Assembly (NCBI GenBank): GCA_020137815.1
Contig: CM035352.1
Coordinates: 5,128,998 to 5,192,997, forward strand
Origin: Hormiphora californensis
Taxonomy: Eukaryota; Ctenophora; Tentaculata; Cydippida; Pleurobrachiidae
Direction: 5' to 3'
Length of the DNA stretch: 64,000 bases
The notes beneath the pieces were generated by a model that did no database searches, had not been told where the DNA came from, and saw only the letters and a list, made by a program, of their open reading frames with translations. This document shows positions 14,101-25,118 of the stretch, piece by piece; within the stretch, counting starts at the first letter, position 1; every line of letters starts with the position of its first letter. The position numbers and the translations under genes are program-made.

Positions 14101-17100
14101 ATGTAGTGGACATTTTGTAGCGGGAATTAGGAAATAAGACTCTTGAACTGGTCGTTCGCATGAGAGAATCTGAAATCTGAATAAGACAAGCGAAGCATAC
14201 ATACATTTATACCAACCCTCATACCCAATTATACAGTCCCCCTCACCTCTTGTTATGTTTTAACCCTCCTTTCCATTTGTGCAGGGCGCGGTGTAGTGAA
14301 ACAGGGTCGAGCAAGGCAACTCACCTCTTAGCAAGGTGAACAGTTGGTTGGTGAGGGCAATGGGAATATCAATGGTCGTTACTTGGGATAACTCCAAGAG
14401 ACAGGGTAACAGCTCCTGGGTTACTGTTACCCCCCTTAGGTACTGAAACAATAATTTAGTCTAAATAAGCGCTCAACTATAGGAGTTAAACAAGACAATT
14501 ATTTCGGGCAAAAGTGGGAATTGTTGCACGCTAGGATAGCACATCACCATCACACCACTCATTTGCCCAACGTGGGTGCCTGAGCACATGATGGCGAGCC
14601 ATGGTTCACGAGAGTACTAGCTCTACTCACCACGGGAAGGAAATCAAAATCCATGTTTAGCGTGTCAGTTTGCCGGTCTGTCAGCGTCAGTTCCTTAATC
14701 ATACTCTGTATCACAGTTGTGTAAAGGACCAGTAACTCTTGGTGGTTACCAATGGATAACTTGACACAGTACTCAAGTAGAGTCTTCTTGATAAGATCCA
14801 GTAGGTTGGAGTTGATTGGTGATGGTTTAGAGTTAACTACCCTCTTTTTCTTGTTGTCACCTATATAGGCCAGTCACTTTTTGCTTAATTGGTGAACTGA
14901 GACATAACAAAGGTTTTCCACTTGCATTGTACTCCTATGGGGTCCCAGAAACACCAAAAAAATCGTCCACTCCAACCGAGGTGAAGAAAGTGCCCAAAAT
15001 GGCCACGCCTTTTTGCTGTATTTTCAGCCTTGCCAAAAATAGCAACTTTGCTTTGGATTGGAGTAGAAAGTAAATGAGGGCACTAAAGTGTGTAGAATGA
15101 GCAGCAGAATCGATTGGTACCAAGCAGAAGTCGCTATCTCATCAGGTTCGAGAGATAATTGGATAATTAGGTATGCGCATAACCGTTTTTGAGCCATATG
15201 GCTATAGCCGCTCAGGAGCGGTTTCAGAAATTTTGCTTTACAGGAGCTTGTTCAGCATATAAAAATTAGTGGGGGTAACAAATATGAAGTTTTTATCGAT
15301 AAGCAAACTTAAGTCGAAATGGGGGTAAAGTCGAAATTTGGTCATTTTCCTTCATTTTACCCTCATTTTTCGATCTTTAAAGTTGAATAACTCATTGACC
15401 TTATGCGATAAAAACTTCATATTTGTTACCCCCACTAATTTTTATATGCTGAACAAGCTCCTGTAAAGCAAAATTTCTGAAACCGCTCCTGAGCGGCTAT
15501 AGCCATATGGCTCAAAAACGGTTATGTGCATACCTAATTATCCAATTATCTCTCGAACCTGATGAGATAGCGACTTCTGCTTGGTACCAATCGATTCTGC
15601 TGCTCATTCTACACACTTTAGTGCCCTCATTTACGTTTCTACTCCAATCCAAAGCAAAGTTGCTATTTTTGGTCAAGGCTCAAAATACAGGCAAAAAGGG
15701 CGTGGCCATTTTGGGCACTTTCTTCACCTCGGTTGGAGTGGACGATTTTTTTGGTGTTTCTGGGACCCCATAGGAGTACAATGCAAGTGGAAAACCTTTG
15801 TTATGTCTCAGTTCACCAAACGGCCCCAAAATGACAAAAAATGACTGGCCTAATATACACGGGGGAGAAGTGGACTTTTTAATGACAGTTCTCTGCAGTT
15901 TAAATGGAACACCAAAAGATCAAAATAAAAACAGCTCCTAGATTATATTTCCTTCAGGTGTATCACTTCAACCCCCATTGCTTGTATCATTATTACCTTG
16001 CTTTGTGGGGTTATTTTCTCGAAACTGCAGCTGACAGAGGAGGGTCTCTGATTGTGGGATTGGTCCGGCCAGGGGGTTGTCAGGTTGTGATCCAGACACT
16101 ATTCTTGCTAAAATCTGACCAATTTGGGTGGCGGTACCGGGCCTGCACGAGAATGTTTATTTAACACTGTTAATAAATGTACTCAGTACTAGAACTAGGG
16201 ATTAATTGACAACAATACTTACTTCCAGTTGTATTGGTTGATAATCGGGGAAGAATCAGCGGCTAACTCTCTCCACGAGCCCACTAAAAGCCACTTGATT
16301 AGGGCTTCAGAGGGGTCCGGTGATAGCCACTTTATGTAGCCTGTATTTGACCTGGGTGTGGGGTGTTATATTAGCAACTCCTATCAGAAAAACCAACCAG
16401 TAACCATTGAAATTAAGTCTGAACCGGCGAAAAAGAATTCAGTTAAGCCAAATCTAGCCAGAAAGTATAGGAGTTTGATTTATCTGAGAAGTTGGATTTA
16501 CCATTTAGGAACTTCAAAGTGAGCCACTTCAATCCGGCACCCACATTCTCTCATTATCTGGAGAGCAAGGTACTCCTGAGTGAATATACACATCCTTCGG
16601 ACAGTTTCTCCTATTGTAGCCCTAGTTTCTAGTGACAGGGAGCCTTCTGAAAGAGTGTAAATCTCTTTTAGAGTGAAGGTGACACTTTCACTTTGCCGAA
16701 ATACTGACAACGTTTGGTAAACACTCAAAACTGACTGGAACTAACCCTCTAATATGGCAGATAGTAGGTCCAAGCAAGCTGGTACGAAAGGCCCAGCTCC
16801 CTTCCAATCCCTCAAACACTTCAGGACGTGAGTGATGACATCTGACATCGTTGAGGCGTCAAAATAACCACTGTTTACCAATTCCTCTGCTATCTTGCAT
16901 CTGAGATAGAGAGAGGGGAGAGGGAGTCAGGAGAGGAAGAGGGGAGAGCGGAAAGATATATTTAGCAGAGAGAGATTTGAATTCAGAATTCGGGAATGCT
17001 TGCCAGAGCACGATGGAGAAAGTCCAAAATGAAAATGCGCCCCTCCCCCCTCTTCTGACGATGCGCGCCCCACTCCAAACTTTTATCATAACTGTGTCAT

Positions 17101-20100
17101 CGCGCCCTACGTCAGGTTCTGTTACCGCCAATCAAAAACTGTGACTTGATCTGCCCCACAACCCACAAAATTCCGTCTCAGATAAGAAGACGTACACCGT
17201 TCTGATGAAATTATCACACTTCACAGCTGTCACTTGTCAGTTAACTTACAATATTATTTTCTTCTGGTCGAGTGTACGGTTGTTAAGATCTTGAAAGAGG
17301 AATGGAAATGTGGTGGAGCGCCTCTCTTTAGCAAGGGGTTGATCATCGCTAGATCGGATCGAACTAAGTTGACCATGGGCCAGGATAGCTTTGGAGCACA
17401 GGTTACAAAATATAGTAGTCGCGCTGAAATAAAAAGAAATGTTATATAGCGGTGTCTCCTTGTCTTGTTCGACCCTCCCTCCCCTAAAAAGGGCTTGAAC
17501 AAAACAAGTGTCTCCCACTCAAATTATTATAGGAATTCAACTTACAGAGATCCAAAGGGGCTTGTGTCACGCATTTCCATGTCTGAAATCAGGCCTTCAT
17601 AAACCGATCTGATCACCTAAAAAATCTGAATTTTAGGATCGGGTATTCACTCACATTACACAAAAATAAAAACTCTCGAAACTTTTCCCGCACTATGTGT
17701 GTAAGTATGAGCGGCTAGGATGTTGCCAGTTGCCCGCACTAACCTCATCTAGATGTTGACCCCTCTCATTTTCATCCAGTTGCAACCAGAGGGAGATAAC
17801 GGATCCAGCAAACTCCATAACCTCACCCTGTATAATTGGGATCAAACTGGCAACATGTGTATTGTATTTCTCTCGGGGGAATTTGTAAGGAGGCATTATA
17901 CATGATATACTGTCTCGGTATAAGAGACTTTCTGGTACAAACAAGACATATTTTTTAGATCTGCGTTATGAGTTATGTTCCAACAGGGAACATAACGACA
18001 GTGCATGATATCCAGCACCTACCTTATTTCCTGAATAATGAGTTCAGAGCAAGAATTAAATAGGGAAGAAAATCGAAAAATACTGGGTTTGACCGGGAAT
18101 TGAACCAGGGACCTCCAGAGAGACATGCCAAACCCAGTATTTTTCGATTTTCTTCCCTATTTAATTCTTGCTCTGAACTCATTATTCAGAATACTAATTA
18201 ATCTCTCCTTAACCGAGTTCTGCCCGTGTATGTGTGAGATTCCCCATTAAACTGTTGTACAGAGGGCGTGTGTGTGTGTTGATCACCAGAAGGAGATATC
18301 ATAATTACTTCCCTTTATCACATGGTGTCTAGCTAAGGGCAGGAGCTTGAATATAGAGCGATGAAATGCGATCAGTACATAGGGTTTGGTAGCTTAGTGG
18401 TTTATAGCTCCGAGCATGTCTCTCTGGAGGTCCCTGGTTCAATTCCCGGTCAAACCCAGTATTTTTCGATTTTCTTCCCTATTTAATTCTTGCTCTGAAC
18501 TCATTATTCAGAATACTAATTAATCTCTCCTTAACCGAGTTCTGCCCGTGTATGTGTGAGATTCCCCATTAAACTGTTGTACAGAGGGCGTGTGTGTGTG
18601 TTGATCACCAGAAGGAGATATCAAAATTACTTCCCTTTATCACATGGTGTCTAGCTAAGGGCAGGAGCTTGAATATAGAGCGATGAAATGCGATCAGTAC
18701 ATAGGGTTTGGTAGCTTAGTGGTTTATAGCTCCGAGCATGTCTCTCTGGAGGTCCCTGGTTCAATTCCCGGTCAAACCCAGTATTTTTCGATTTTCTTCC
18801 CTATTTAATTCTTGCTCTGAACTCATTATTCAGAATACTAATTAATCTCTCCTTAACCGAGTTCTGCCCGTGTATGTGTGAGATTCCCCATTAAACTGTT
18901 GTACAGAGGGCGTGTGTGTGTGTTGATCACCAGAAGGAGATATCAAAATTACTTCCCTTTACCTTATTTCCCTTGTAAAGCAATGCCCGGGTAGGTTTAA
19001 CGACCCGACTGAGGACAAGGTCACCAAGTTGAAACACAAGGGAAGGACTCTGGCCAGTTTCCAAGATTTGATTTATATACAGGGTGCATAGCTTAGCAAT
19101 GAAGACAACGGAATCCGCTTTACTTCTTGGTGCTGGCCTGATTAGGGGATATTAGCAGGGTCTCATGGAGATTTAGTGGATGGACATTAAATTAATTGGT
19201 AATTAATTAACAACTATAATTTAGTACAGAGTGTGAGAAGGGTTTGTGAAATGGAGCTCTAAAATAAGGATGCAAGTCAGTAATTTACCATTCTTGTTGT
19301 ATGAATTGACACAGAAACTCAAAGATAGTAGGGTCATGTAGGGACTCTTTAGCAGAAGTCACTGCGAGAACGTGATAGACTGAGGAGATTATCTGAGAGG
19401 AATTCAGGAGGCTCCGATCTCGACTCCAAACACCGATGATTTCTCGTATTAACACTGATCACGGGAAAATAATAATAAATAACGAAACAACTAAATTTAC
19501 AATTAGGCGATAGTGAGAAATGAATTGGGGAACTAAACCTACTTTCCCATTTTCCAGTTGACACATTAGAGCAGTGTTGCTGGGACACCAAGATATAGTG
19601 GGAGAGAATCCTCAGGTATTCCTTGCCGACCATAGCACAGTTTCTAGAGTCCATGAGGATATCTACCATGTGGCTTGATATTACATCTGATGTTTTGATT
19701 CGTTCACCCCTAGCGTCACCATGCTTGATTACCGCAGCATATGCAGCAGTTAAACCTAAACAAGATTATTTGCGTTATATGTTCCATGTGAAGCTGTAAA
19801 TAAAGGAAATCATTGCAGCAGTTAAGCCAAAATCGCCGAAAGTTCTCTGAAAACTGTTATCACAGCAGTCAGCAAGGGATATACCGATCAAACAAGCAGT
19901 AGCTGGTGAACGACACAGAAGAAGTAAGTATTACATCTTGTTCAATTTACCTTTACACTTTGATGGAGGGTCCGCTTTCGTAAACTTTGACAGAAGAAAC
20001 AATATTGCGTCATGGACCCAGCCCAGTAAGATCGACCATGATAGATGCTTGTTCCTGGAGTCTGTCTTAAAATCCAGCTTCTCCCTGACTTTGAATTCGC

Positions 20101-20258
20101 AAACCTCCTTTGCAACTGTCTCAAGTGCTTTCTGGTTGAAACCATTGTGTTAAAACAGTGCAATAAAGTGTACTTTTCCCGTTCATGCATCATCTTACCT
20201 TTCTTTGAGTCCTGTTTCCGGACACTAAATGACCACATGCCTCCTCGAAACTCGGCAT
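2179..20258 (-). CDS. ATM: ATM serine/threonine kinase, N-terminal HEAT-repeat part (partial; continues beyond left edge)
   Basis: ATM is the PI3K-like kinase that signals DNA double-strand breaks; this part is its N-terminal alpha-solenoid. Exons, in transcript order: 20258-20199, 20131-19951, 19755-19543, 19379-19289, 19137-18963, 17827-17744, 17616-17546, 16900-16746, 16730-16502, 16351-16223, 16142-15997, 14860-14631, 14442-14325, 13973-13837, 13730-13611, 13387-13236, 13025-12853, 11468-about 11320 (donor unclear), 3730-3608, about 3450-3171, 2339-2179. Intron phases agree at the first 17 junctions. The start ATG at 20258 gives MPSFEEACGHLV..., followed by RTQRKKALETVAKEVCEFK, which resembles the ATM start. 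The last exon (LGYGSAREIF...ISSFPYSHFGYH...FYR) resembles human residues around 1380-1450. The exon at 3171-3450 needs one or two frameshifts (near 3235 and 3310). The kinase domain lies off-window. Tel1 is the only close alternative; other PIKKs fit less well. Confidence 0.85.
2568..3150. mobile_element. G-run-ended MITE with 6-bp target duplication
   Basis: The element starts with a run of nine G followed by TCCAGCCCTAAAAAAAGC and ends with the reverse complement, GCTTTTTTTAGGGCTGGA plus ten C. Both flanks carry AGGGTT (2562-2567 and 3151-3156), a good target-site duplication. The interior has many repeats of TAGCTTTTTT and no coding capacity. It lies in an ATM intron. It shares its architecture with the element at 4972-5491, so the two probably form one family of non-autonomous DNA transposons. 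Confidence 0.75.
3869..3991. repeat. Three-copy tandem repeat, unit about 42 bp
   Basis: Three copies of a unit containing GGTGCGAAGAGGAGG followed by TCTTATATGAGACAA occur back to back; the middle copy has a few extra bases. The spurious open frames on both strands here are products of the repeat. The site is in an ATM intron just upstream (in transcript sense) of the exon at 3730-3608. Confidence 0.75.
4245..4345. repeat. GTTAACATGTTGGG-type short tandem repeat
   Basis: Degenerate copies of GTTGGGACAGGTGGGGTTAACAT follow one another here in an ATM intron. No coding sense is seen. Confidence 0.5.
4729..4755. repeat. (GA)n microsatellite
   Basis: A run of about 13 GA dinucleotides lies just upstream of the first exon of the nested secreted-protein gene. 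Confidence 0.9.
4817..12532 (+). CDS. Secreted cysteine-rich protein with PCSK9 C-terminal-like modules, nested in an ATM intron
   Basis: Two exons fit in phase: 4817-4922 and 12063-12532. Exon 1 encodes a clear signal peptide, MRACLVTLLLVGAATA, then ANVICTDYGKDIAGDDKIT, and ends at a GT donor in phase 1. Exon 2 follows CCTAG and opens GKTVVGPRSGPNDDN. It holds spaced cysteine modules: EARCPGG..VGHC...KCVAH...HAVAIC (about residues 50-105) and GARCPGG..VGC...CEARCDGPNC..HAIC (about 115-190). The CP-G-x-x-x-x-GC ... AVAIC pattern resembles the cysteine/histidine-rich C-terminal domain of PCSK9-type convertases, but no protease domain is present. Predicted length is about 191 residues, secreted. 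The roughly 7.1-kb intron contains the whole satellite array. Extra exons in between cannot be excluded. Confidence 0.55.
4972..5491. mobile_element. G-run-ended MITE with 7-bp target duplication
   Basis: The element begins with about ten G then TGCAGCCCCAAAAAAA and ends with the reverse complement TTTTTTTTGGGCTGCA then a C run. TATTAAT flanks it at 4965-4971 and 5492-5498. An inner inverted match, CCAGGGTATGGTTGGTTTTTT, is seen on both sides. The interior is nearly pure repeats of GATCGTTTTTGATTTTTT and its complement, forming an imperfect palindrome. It sits in the intron of the nested secreted-protein gene. Confidence 0.8.
5568..11253. repeat. 5.7-kb tandem satellite array with two monomer lengths (about 440 and 307 bp)
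   Basis: About 15 head-to-tail copies are recognised by ACATAAACGAATTGCCGGG, which recurs near 5970, 6409, 6850, 7287, 7727, 8037, 8342, 8648, 8957, 9266, 9707, 10010, 10316, 10617 and 10987. Spacings are about 440 for the first five units, about 307 for the next five, 440 once, about 304 three times, and about 370 once (a local 60-base duplication near 10860-10930). The long form contains an extra segment of about 135 bases starting ACTCAGGTCACGTCCATAAT. Copies differ mainly by one-base gaps. The many short open frames here are by-products of the repeat. It lies inside ATM intron 18 and inside the nested secreted-protein gene. Confidence 0.95.
12818..12836. repeat. Poly-G tract
   Basis: A run of about 14 G next to a duplicated CTATAATACCA motif lies just downstream of the donor of the ATM exon at 13025-12853. 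It is similar to the G tracts that end the MITEs in this window, but no partner end was found. Confidence 0.5.
13435..13500. mobile_element. Short pogo-like MITE remnant
   Basis: TACAGTCGGGCCCCGATTTACCGG followed by an imperfect reverse complement, GCCGGTAAATCGG, forms a short hairpin. It matches the ends of the larger CAGTCGGACCCCGATTTA elements at 24048 and 54590. It lies in an ATM intron. Confidence 0.6.
14868..15850. mobile_element. 983-bp hairpin MITE abutting an ATM splice acceptor
   Basis: The left end GGCCAGTCACTTTTTG and the right end CAAAAAATGACTGGCC are reverse complements, and the arms match for nearly 480 bases each (for example around 14935-15130 and 15580-15775). TA-containing flanks suggest a TA target duplication. 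There is no coding capacity. The left end lies only a few bases from the acceptor AG (14861-14862) of the ATM exon 14860-14631. Confidence 0.8.
18032..18959. mobile_element. tRNA-derived SINE cluster with 12-bp target duplication across an ATM splice donor
   Basis: The inserted block contains tandem units of 322 bp. Each has a tRNA-like head (18382-18457 and 18704-18779) with GGGTTTG/CAAACCC acceptor arms, an A-box-like TAGCTTAGTGG and a B-box GGTTCAATTCC. A tail, AGTATTTTTCGATTTTCTTC, follows. The left end is an inverted partial copy, making a hairpin of 18034-18090 with 18128-18185. The flanks TACCTTATTTCC at 18020-18031 and 18960-18971 are identical. The same tail recurs alone at 58877. 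The anticodon arm is imperfect, so these are SINE heads rather than working tRNA genes. Confidence 0.75.
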
Positions 20259-20480
20259 TTGAGGCTAAAGCCCCTTACTTTAACCAAGAGCGACGTGAGA
20301 TAGGCTAGAGAAACGAAAACGTTAAGTGTTAACATGTTCAATCGGGGCGAAGAAAAGCTTTCTGCCTAGTGCCTGGGTTCAGTGAGTGACCAGACTAGGG
20401 AAAATGAAAAAAAATAGCTAAAAAGTGAGAAAATTACGCGAATTTTGATGAGAAATTGCCGGAAATGGTCATTTAAATCA

Positions 20481-20706
20481 TAAAGTCGGATTTTTTGAAA
20501 CTGTCACCCCCCTGGGTATTTTCAAACTTCGTAAATGACCATAAATCCGGTTCCTGACGAGATAGAGACTTGAAATTTGGAGGTTACGAAGATCTTGCTA
20601 AGTTCTTCCGAACCTTCAAATTTCAAGTCTCTATCTTATCAGGAACCGGAGATATGGCAAATTTTGTTATTTCAGGGGGGTGACAGTTTCAAAAAATCCG
20701 ACTTTA
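20481..20706. mobile_element. Short hairpin element
   Basis: AAAGTCGGATTTTTTGAAAC and its reverse complement GTTTCAAAAAATCCGACTTT bracket a palindrome of about 226 bases, with arms of about 90 bases around a short centre near 20590. It lies between the ATM start and the first SLC46-like gene. A short AAAAAATCCGACTTTAAAT match also occurs at about 23420. Confidence 0.65.
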
Positions 20707-20929
20707 GAATCGAGAAAGAAGCGACAAAGCACACAAAAAACACGAAAAACGCGAAAAAAATTTGCTAAAATAAAATAAAAACACCTTTACTCTCACGGCG
20801 CGGTTTTTCCCACGCGCGCGGCGTAAAAAGCAACACAGTGCTGACAAAAAATCTGGGCTGCATGTGGATTTTTCAAATTTATCGTTCTCGTCAGGTTTTT
20901 TTTTAAAATTTTCATTTCAGTCGCCGTAG

Positions 20930-21545
20930 TTGAAAAGTGCTGCCTTGTCCCGCGCTGCAGCAGCGTTTGCCAATCGCCGTAGCCAAGAGTGAAGCAGAAG
21001 CTAAGATTTTCCGAGGCCAGATGCCTAGCTCAGGCCAGGGCAGGGGGACGTTAAAATCTGGATGTTTTGAGTGTCGGTTTTTAGACTTAGGAGTTAAGGC
21101 TAAAGTAGGGTTGGCCGTTGGGGCCTGGGGTTAGCGTTGGGGTTAGGGCTTGAGATTTCCTATCAGATAAATCTTGAATTAGCCAAAACGGTTGAGAGGT
21201 TTGGTGGAGGTTGAGAGTTGAGACGGCTGATGGGTTAGAGCTGTCTATTGGGGCCTGGTTAGGGCTATGTTTGGGGTTATCGGTTAGCGCTTTCGATTAT
21301 CTGTCAAGTGTCAGATACCGTTTAGTTTATTTAAATCGTTGAATTGTTCATACTTTACTTTTTATTCCGTGTGAAACACGGAGACAGTGTCAGGCGACTC
21401 AATTAAATCGGTCATGGGATTGTAGGACGTAGCCGTTTGAAAAAAATTGATCTTAGTGTGCTCTTTTTGGTAGCACGAACATGTAAACACTAAACACTGT
21501 TTAGTAAACAGTCTTCAAGGCACCCAAACTATAATCACGCCTGAA
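20930..21545. repeat. Dispersed repeat with telomere-like GGGTTAGGG core (copy 1)
   Basis: The segment holds GTTAAAATCTGGATG, then GGGTTAGGGCT-like words, AGCCAAAACGGTTGAG, GGGGTTATCGGTTAG, ACCGTTTAGTTTA and TAGCCGTTTGAAAAAA. The same words in largely the same order occur at 46865-47330 and partly (as complement) at 44890-45115. No coding capacity is seen. It is a dispersed repeat rather than a telomere, because the GGTTAGGG units are interspersed with unique words. The remainder of 20760-22160 shows nothing identifiable. Confidence 0.6.
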
Positions 21546-22167
21546 AAAAAACTAACGGCTAACCAATGTAAAAAGTAATTCTTGTAGTAGTCACACTCTG
21601 ACGGACTCTGAAGTATGAACGGTCCAATTTGTGCTATGAGTCATACAGTTGGCTTTCTACAGCTCGGTATGAAGGATTTAGTAGGACTGTACGTTTCAAG
21701 CATGTTTCAAAGATTATGTTTTTTCCATCACCATTTTGCTGGTTATCAGCATGCCAAATTACACTTCAAATGGCAGCCAGACCGAAAATAAAAGTCCTAT
21801 AGAGCACTGTGCTGTAGCAGGTGGCATTAATATCTGATCATGGCTGGTCTCTGGTTTAATTCTAATAAGCCATATATAAATAAGAGATGAGAATGATGTG
21901 TTTTCTGTGTGATAATACCATCAATACTGTAATATGAACCCGCACTCTCATGTAGTAGTCTTTTACTGCTACGAATAAATGGTTGTGCTATCCACGCTTT
22001 ATGTGATTTATTGATCTACAGCATGTATTTAATTATAATCCTCCAGTTTTGCACGTGTCTAATATAATTCTCATATATTTAATGGCTGCTACTAACAACT
22101 ACACTCTACTACAGACACTAATATAGCTAAAAAAACTGTTGACAATTCATCCCATATATTTCAGGGG

Positions 22168-25110
22168 ATGGTGTCATGGTGCAAGGTTGCCATTGGTCTC
22201 CCCGATATAATCGGGTTCCTCTGCTTCATGGTCCTCGGCCTCTCTGTTGCTGTCGTTCCAACTCTACAATTCATCTCACTAGCAGTAAAGCGCTTCGGTC
22301 AGGACTCCCTGGAACTGTCCCTGGAGTGCTTTAGAGCCAATGAGATGGAGAGAAATAAGACGTGTGAAGACATGTTGTATGAGATCCAGGGTGATATCTC
22401 ATCCCTTCAGTTCCCGATTAACATCATTAAGGGAATCGTTTCACCGGTATTTGTCTTCGGATTGGGTGCTATTGCGGACGTGTTTGGCCAGAAAATACCT
22501 CTTAACTTCGTAGGCAGGAGTCCTGACAGTTTGGTCGGCTGGTATTCTGTACGGAGGGTGGTTTTTTAACCAGTGTCCCCCTTGGGTCTACATTCCTATT
22601 CATGGGTGCTGTCATTGGGTTTTCAGGGGGATCACCTTTTGTAACCATAAACTTCCTTACTGGCTACCTCTCCTTTTCAACTCCTCTCCACCAACGAACA
22701 GTTCGGTTTGGAACCCTCATTGGGATCAGCACTCTGGGAGTCGTTGTTGGACCTCTGATCAGTGGTGTGTTTCTCACAGCATACCCTACCAAATACTACA
22801 TCTGTCCTCTTATCTCGTTGTGCGTCTCCGTGGTTAACTTGATCCTGACTTGTCTGTTGTCTCCCATTAAACCGGAGGAAAGGCCTAAAAGTGTCGGGTC
22901 AGCCCTTCAGATCCAGTTCGCTACCATCCGAGATTTGTTCAAATATCAGTTTTACAAGAAGCATCTTGGGAAGTTTATTGCCGCCATTGGGATGTACATG
23001 TTATGTAGTGTGGGTCTTCTTGCTCCTCTTGTCTTCATTCCGGTTGTGTACTCCCTTGGGCCGCCCTTCAAATGGACTGCTTCTTTCCTGGCATTCTTTC
23101 AAACAGGTATAAGTTCGGATAGATAGGGGTGAAAACATAATAATCCGACTATAAAAACCCCATAATGATACAATACATAGTGATATTTTGAGTCGAACAA
23201 CACAATAATACCTAGTGTATCACATTCTCATATATGTTTCCAGGTCTTGGTATTGCTATCGGCCTGCAAAACATCATCACCACCCGTCTCTTTGAACTGT
23301 GCAAGGTGGACCGACTCAATATGATCAGGATTGTGACTTTCCTCGGGTTTGCCTCAACTTTTGTTTTAGCGTTTGCTGAAGACAATTATCTACTGATAAC
23401 AGGTAAAGTGACATTTTCAAAAAATCCGACTTTAAATTTAATACCAGTGATCGGCTTCCAAATGTGATGAAAGATGATGAGAGTTTTAATAAAATGTGTT
23501 TCAGGAGTTGTACTTATGACATTCATCTGTGTGTCCCACCCCGCCCTACAATCCCTCATTCTCTCCCTTGTACAGCCCAAAGAGGTCAGCTTTACAGTTT
23601 ACATTCTAATGCCCAGCACTTCAACGCGTGTATTTTATAGTATCAGAATGTCGAGTGTGTATTTAACCAAACTGACAAATTGTCTACAGCTCGGTGTGCG
23701 ATCTTTTTAGAGTGGTTATTATTGTCACCATGACAACTCTTTATTCTTCTTCTTTCAGATCGGTACGACTATTGGAATGATGGCAGCTACCCAGGCGATA
23801 GCAGAAGGTGTCTTTCTGAGTGTTGTTATTGTAGCCTACAAAGAAACACATCTCTTCATGAACGGCTTCTGCTACTTTATCGTTACTTTCTTCCTGGGAG
23901 GAGCTTTAGTGATCGCCCTGTAAGTGATATATGGGCCGATATATGACTAATTAGTAAATTAATAGTTAGTAACTGTGTACAATCGTCCAATTCTCTCCAG
24001 ATGATGTGATTTTATTTGAGGGTTTATCCCTCGTTCACCCTATAATACAGTCGGACCCCGATTTAGGGACACCCTCGGGGGAAAGGGTCTTGTCCACTAA
24101 ATCGGGGTGTCCACTAAATCGGGGTGAGCCATATTTGACCCAAAAAACCTATTTGATTGCCCAAAATGCTATTAATAATTAATGCTATTATTAAGACTAA
24201 AGACACCTCTAACTGTTATATGCAATATTCATGTATTGATGACATGATCATTTCTGATTAGAAAAAGAAAAATATAAAATAATTCTTTTTCAAAAAAATG
24301 TGGAAAATTTTCTAAGTTATACCAGCCCGTCCGGTTTGTATTTCGAATCGGTGCAACTTACTGGATATCCTGTCTAATTAGCAGGTTCAAAACGAACCGA
24401 TACGTGATACCATACCGAATCGGGGCACCCTAAGCGGGTGAGGAAGTATAAAAATTTCAAAATAACTTTTTCTCTCAAAATTTATGGGGAGCACCGATCA
24501 AAGCATTGACAATCGCACTGTAAAATTTTGCAAAAAAGTTATAAAATTTTTTAAAGGTATACCAACCACGTCCGAATCGTGTTTCGAATCGGTGCATCTT
24601 ATCGCATGTCCTGCTGCTAATTAGACGGAACGAATCGAAACGTGATCCCCATCGAATCGAAATTTTGACGCTTGGATCTTGGTGAACTTGTGATTCGATG
24701 GGCACCATGGGGATCACGTATCGGTTCGTTCCGAACCGTCTAATTAGCAGAAGGACATGCGATAAGATGCACCGATTCGAAACACGATTCGGACATGGCT
24801 GGAATCTTTTTGAAAAATTTCACAAAAAATTTCCCAAAAAAATTCAAAAATTTTTGGGGAAAAAAAATCCTGTCCCTAAATCGGGGTGTCCCTAAATCGG
24901 GGGTCCCTAAATCGGGGTCCGACTGTATCTGATCTTTCTCCTTTCAGGTGTTATCGACACCCAAAAGGTTTTGACCATCTTGCTCCGGGCAGTGGTGGTT
25001 CTCCTACCCCTGAATCCCCTGAACTTGGTTCCAACCCAGAGTTGACAGTACCTGCTATTGAAGGATCATCAAACGAGGGGCTGGCAGTGCGCCAGGAAAC
25101 TGCAGCATAG
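22168..25110 (+). CDS. SLC46-like major facilitator transporter, copy 1
   Basis: This is a 12-helix MFS carrier resembling the SLC46 family (folate/solute:proton symporters); the substrate cannot be deduced. Blocks: 22168-23106, 23244-23402, about 23503-23586, 23760-23920 and 24949-25110. The protein opens with a hydrophobic helix (IGLPDIIGFLCFMVLGLSVA). A loop with two cysteines, LSLECF...KTCEDM, follows, then the MFS signature-like ADVFGQKIP. Later blocks include GVVVGPLISGVF, GPPFKWTASFLAFFQTG and LSLVQPKE|IGTTIGMMAATQAIAEG. The tail is hydrophilic. Two one-base frameshifts are needed, near 22505-22520 and 22590. An AG acceptor lies three bases before the ATG, so a short upstream exon is likely. 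An AATAAA sits three bases after the stop. Copy 2 follows in tandem. Confidence 0.75.
24048..24925. mobile_element. pogo-like MITE (CAGTCGGACCCCGATTTA ends)
   Basis: CAGTCGGACCCCGATTTAGG at the left end and TAAATCGGGGTCCGACTG at the right end are reverse complements, flanked by TA on each side. The interior contains a second nested hairpin (about 24540-24660 against 24690-24810). The terminal sequence resembles those of pogo/Tigger elements. It fills the last intron of the first SLC46-like gene. Related copies lie at 54590-54747, 13435 and 52147. Confidence 0.8.
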
Positions 25111-25112
25111 GA

Positions 25113-25118
25113 AATAAA
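25113..25118 (+). terminator. Poly(A) signal AATAAA of SLC46-like copy 1
   Basis: The AATAAA hexamer lies directly after the stop codon at 25110. A second site further downstream may also be used. Confidence 0.5.

Noticed and set aside
18382-18780. Possible functional tRNA genes
   Set aside because: Acceptor and T arms fit, but the anticodon stem has a mismatch/bulge and the base before the anticodon is not U. The units are tandem and share a SINE tail, so they are SINE heads.
21050-21300. A chromosome end or interstitial telomere
   Set aside because: GGGTTAGGG words are interspersed with unique sequence that recurs at 46865-47330, so it is a dispersed repeat, not a telomeric array.
24048-24925. 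Coding frames inside the pogo-like MITE (MHRFETRFGRGW on both arms)
   Set aside because: The two frames are mirror images produced by the inverted repeat, with no transposase motifs.
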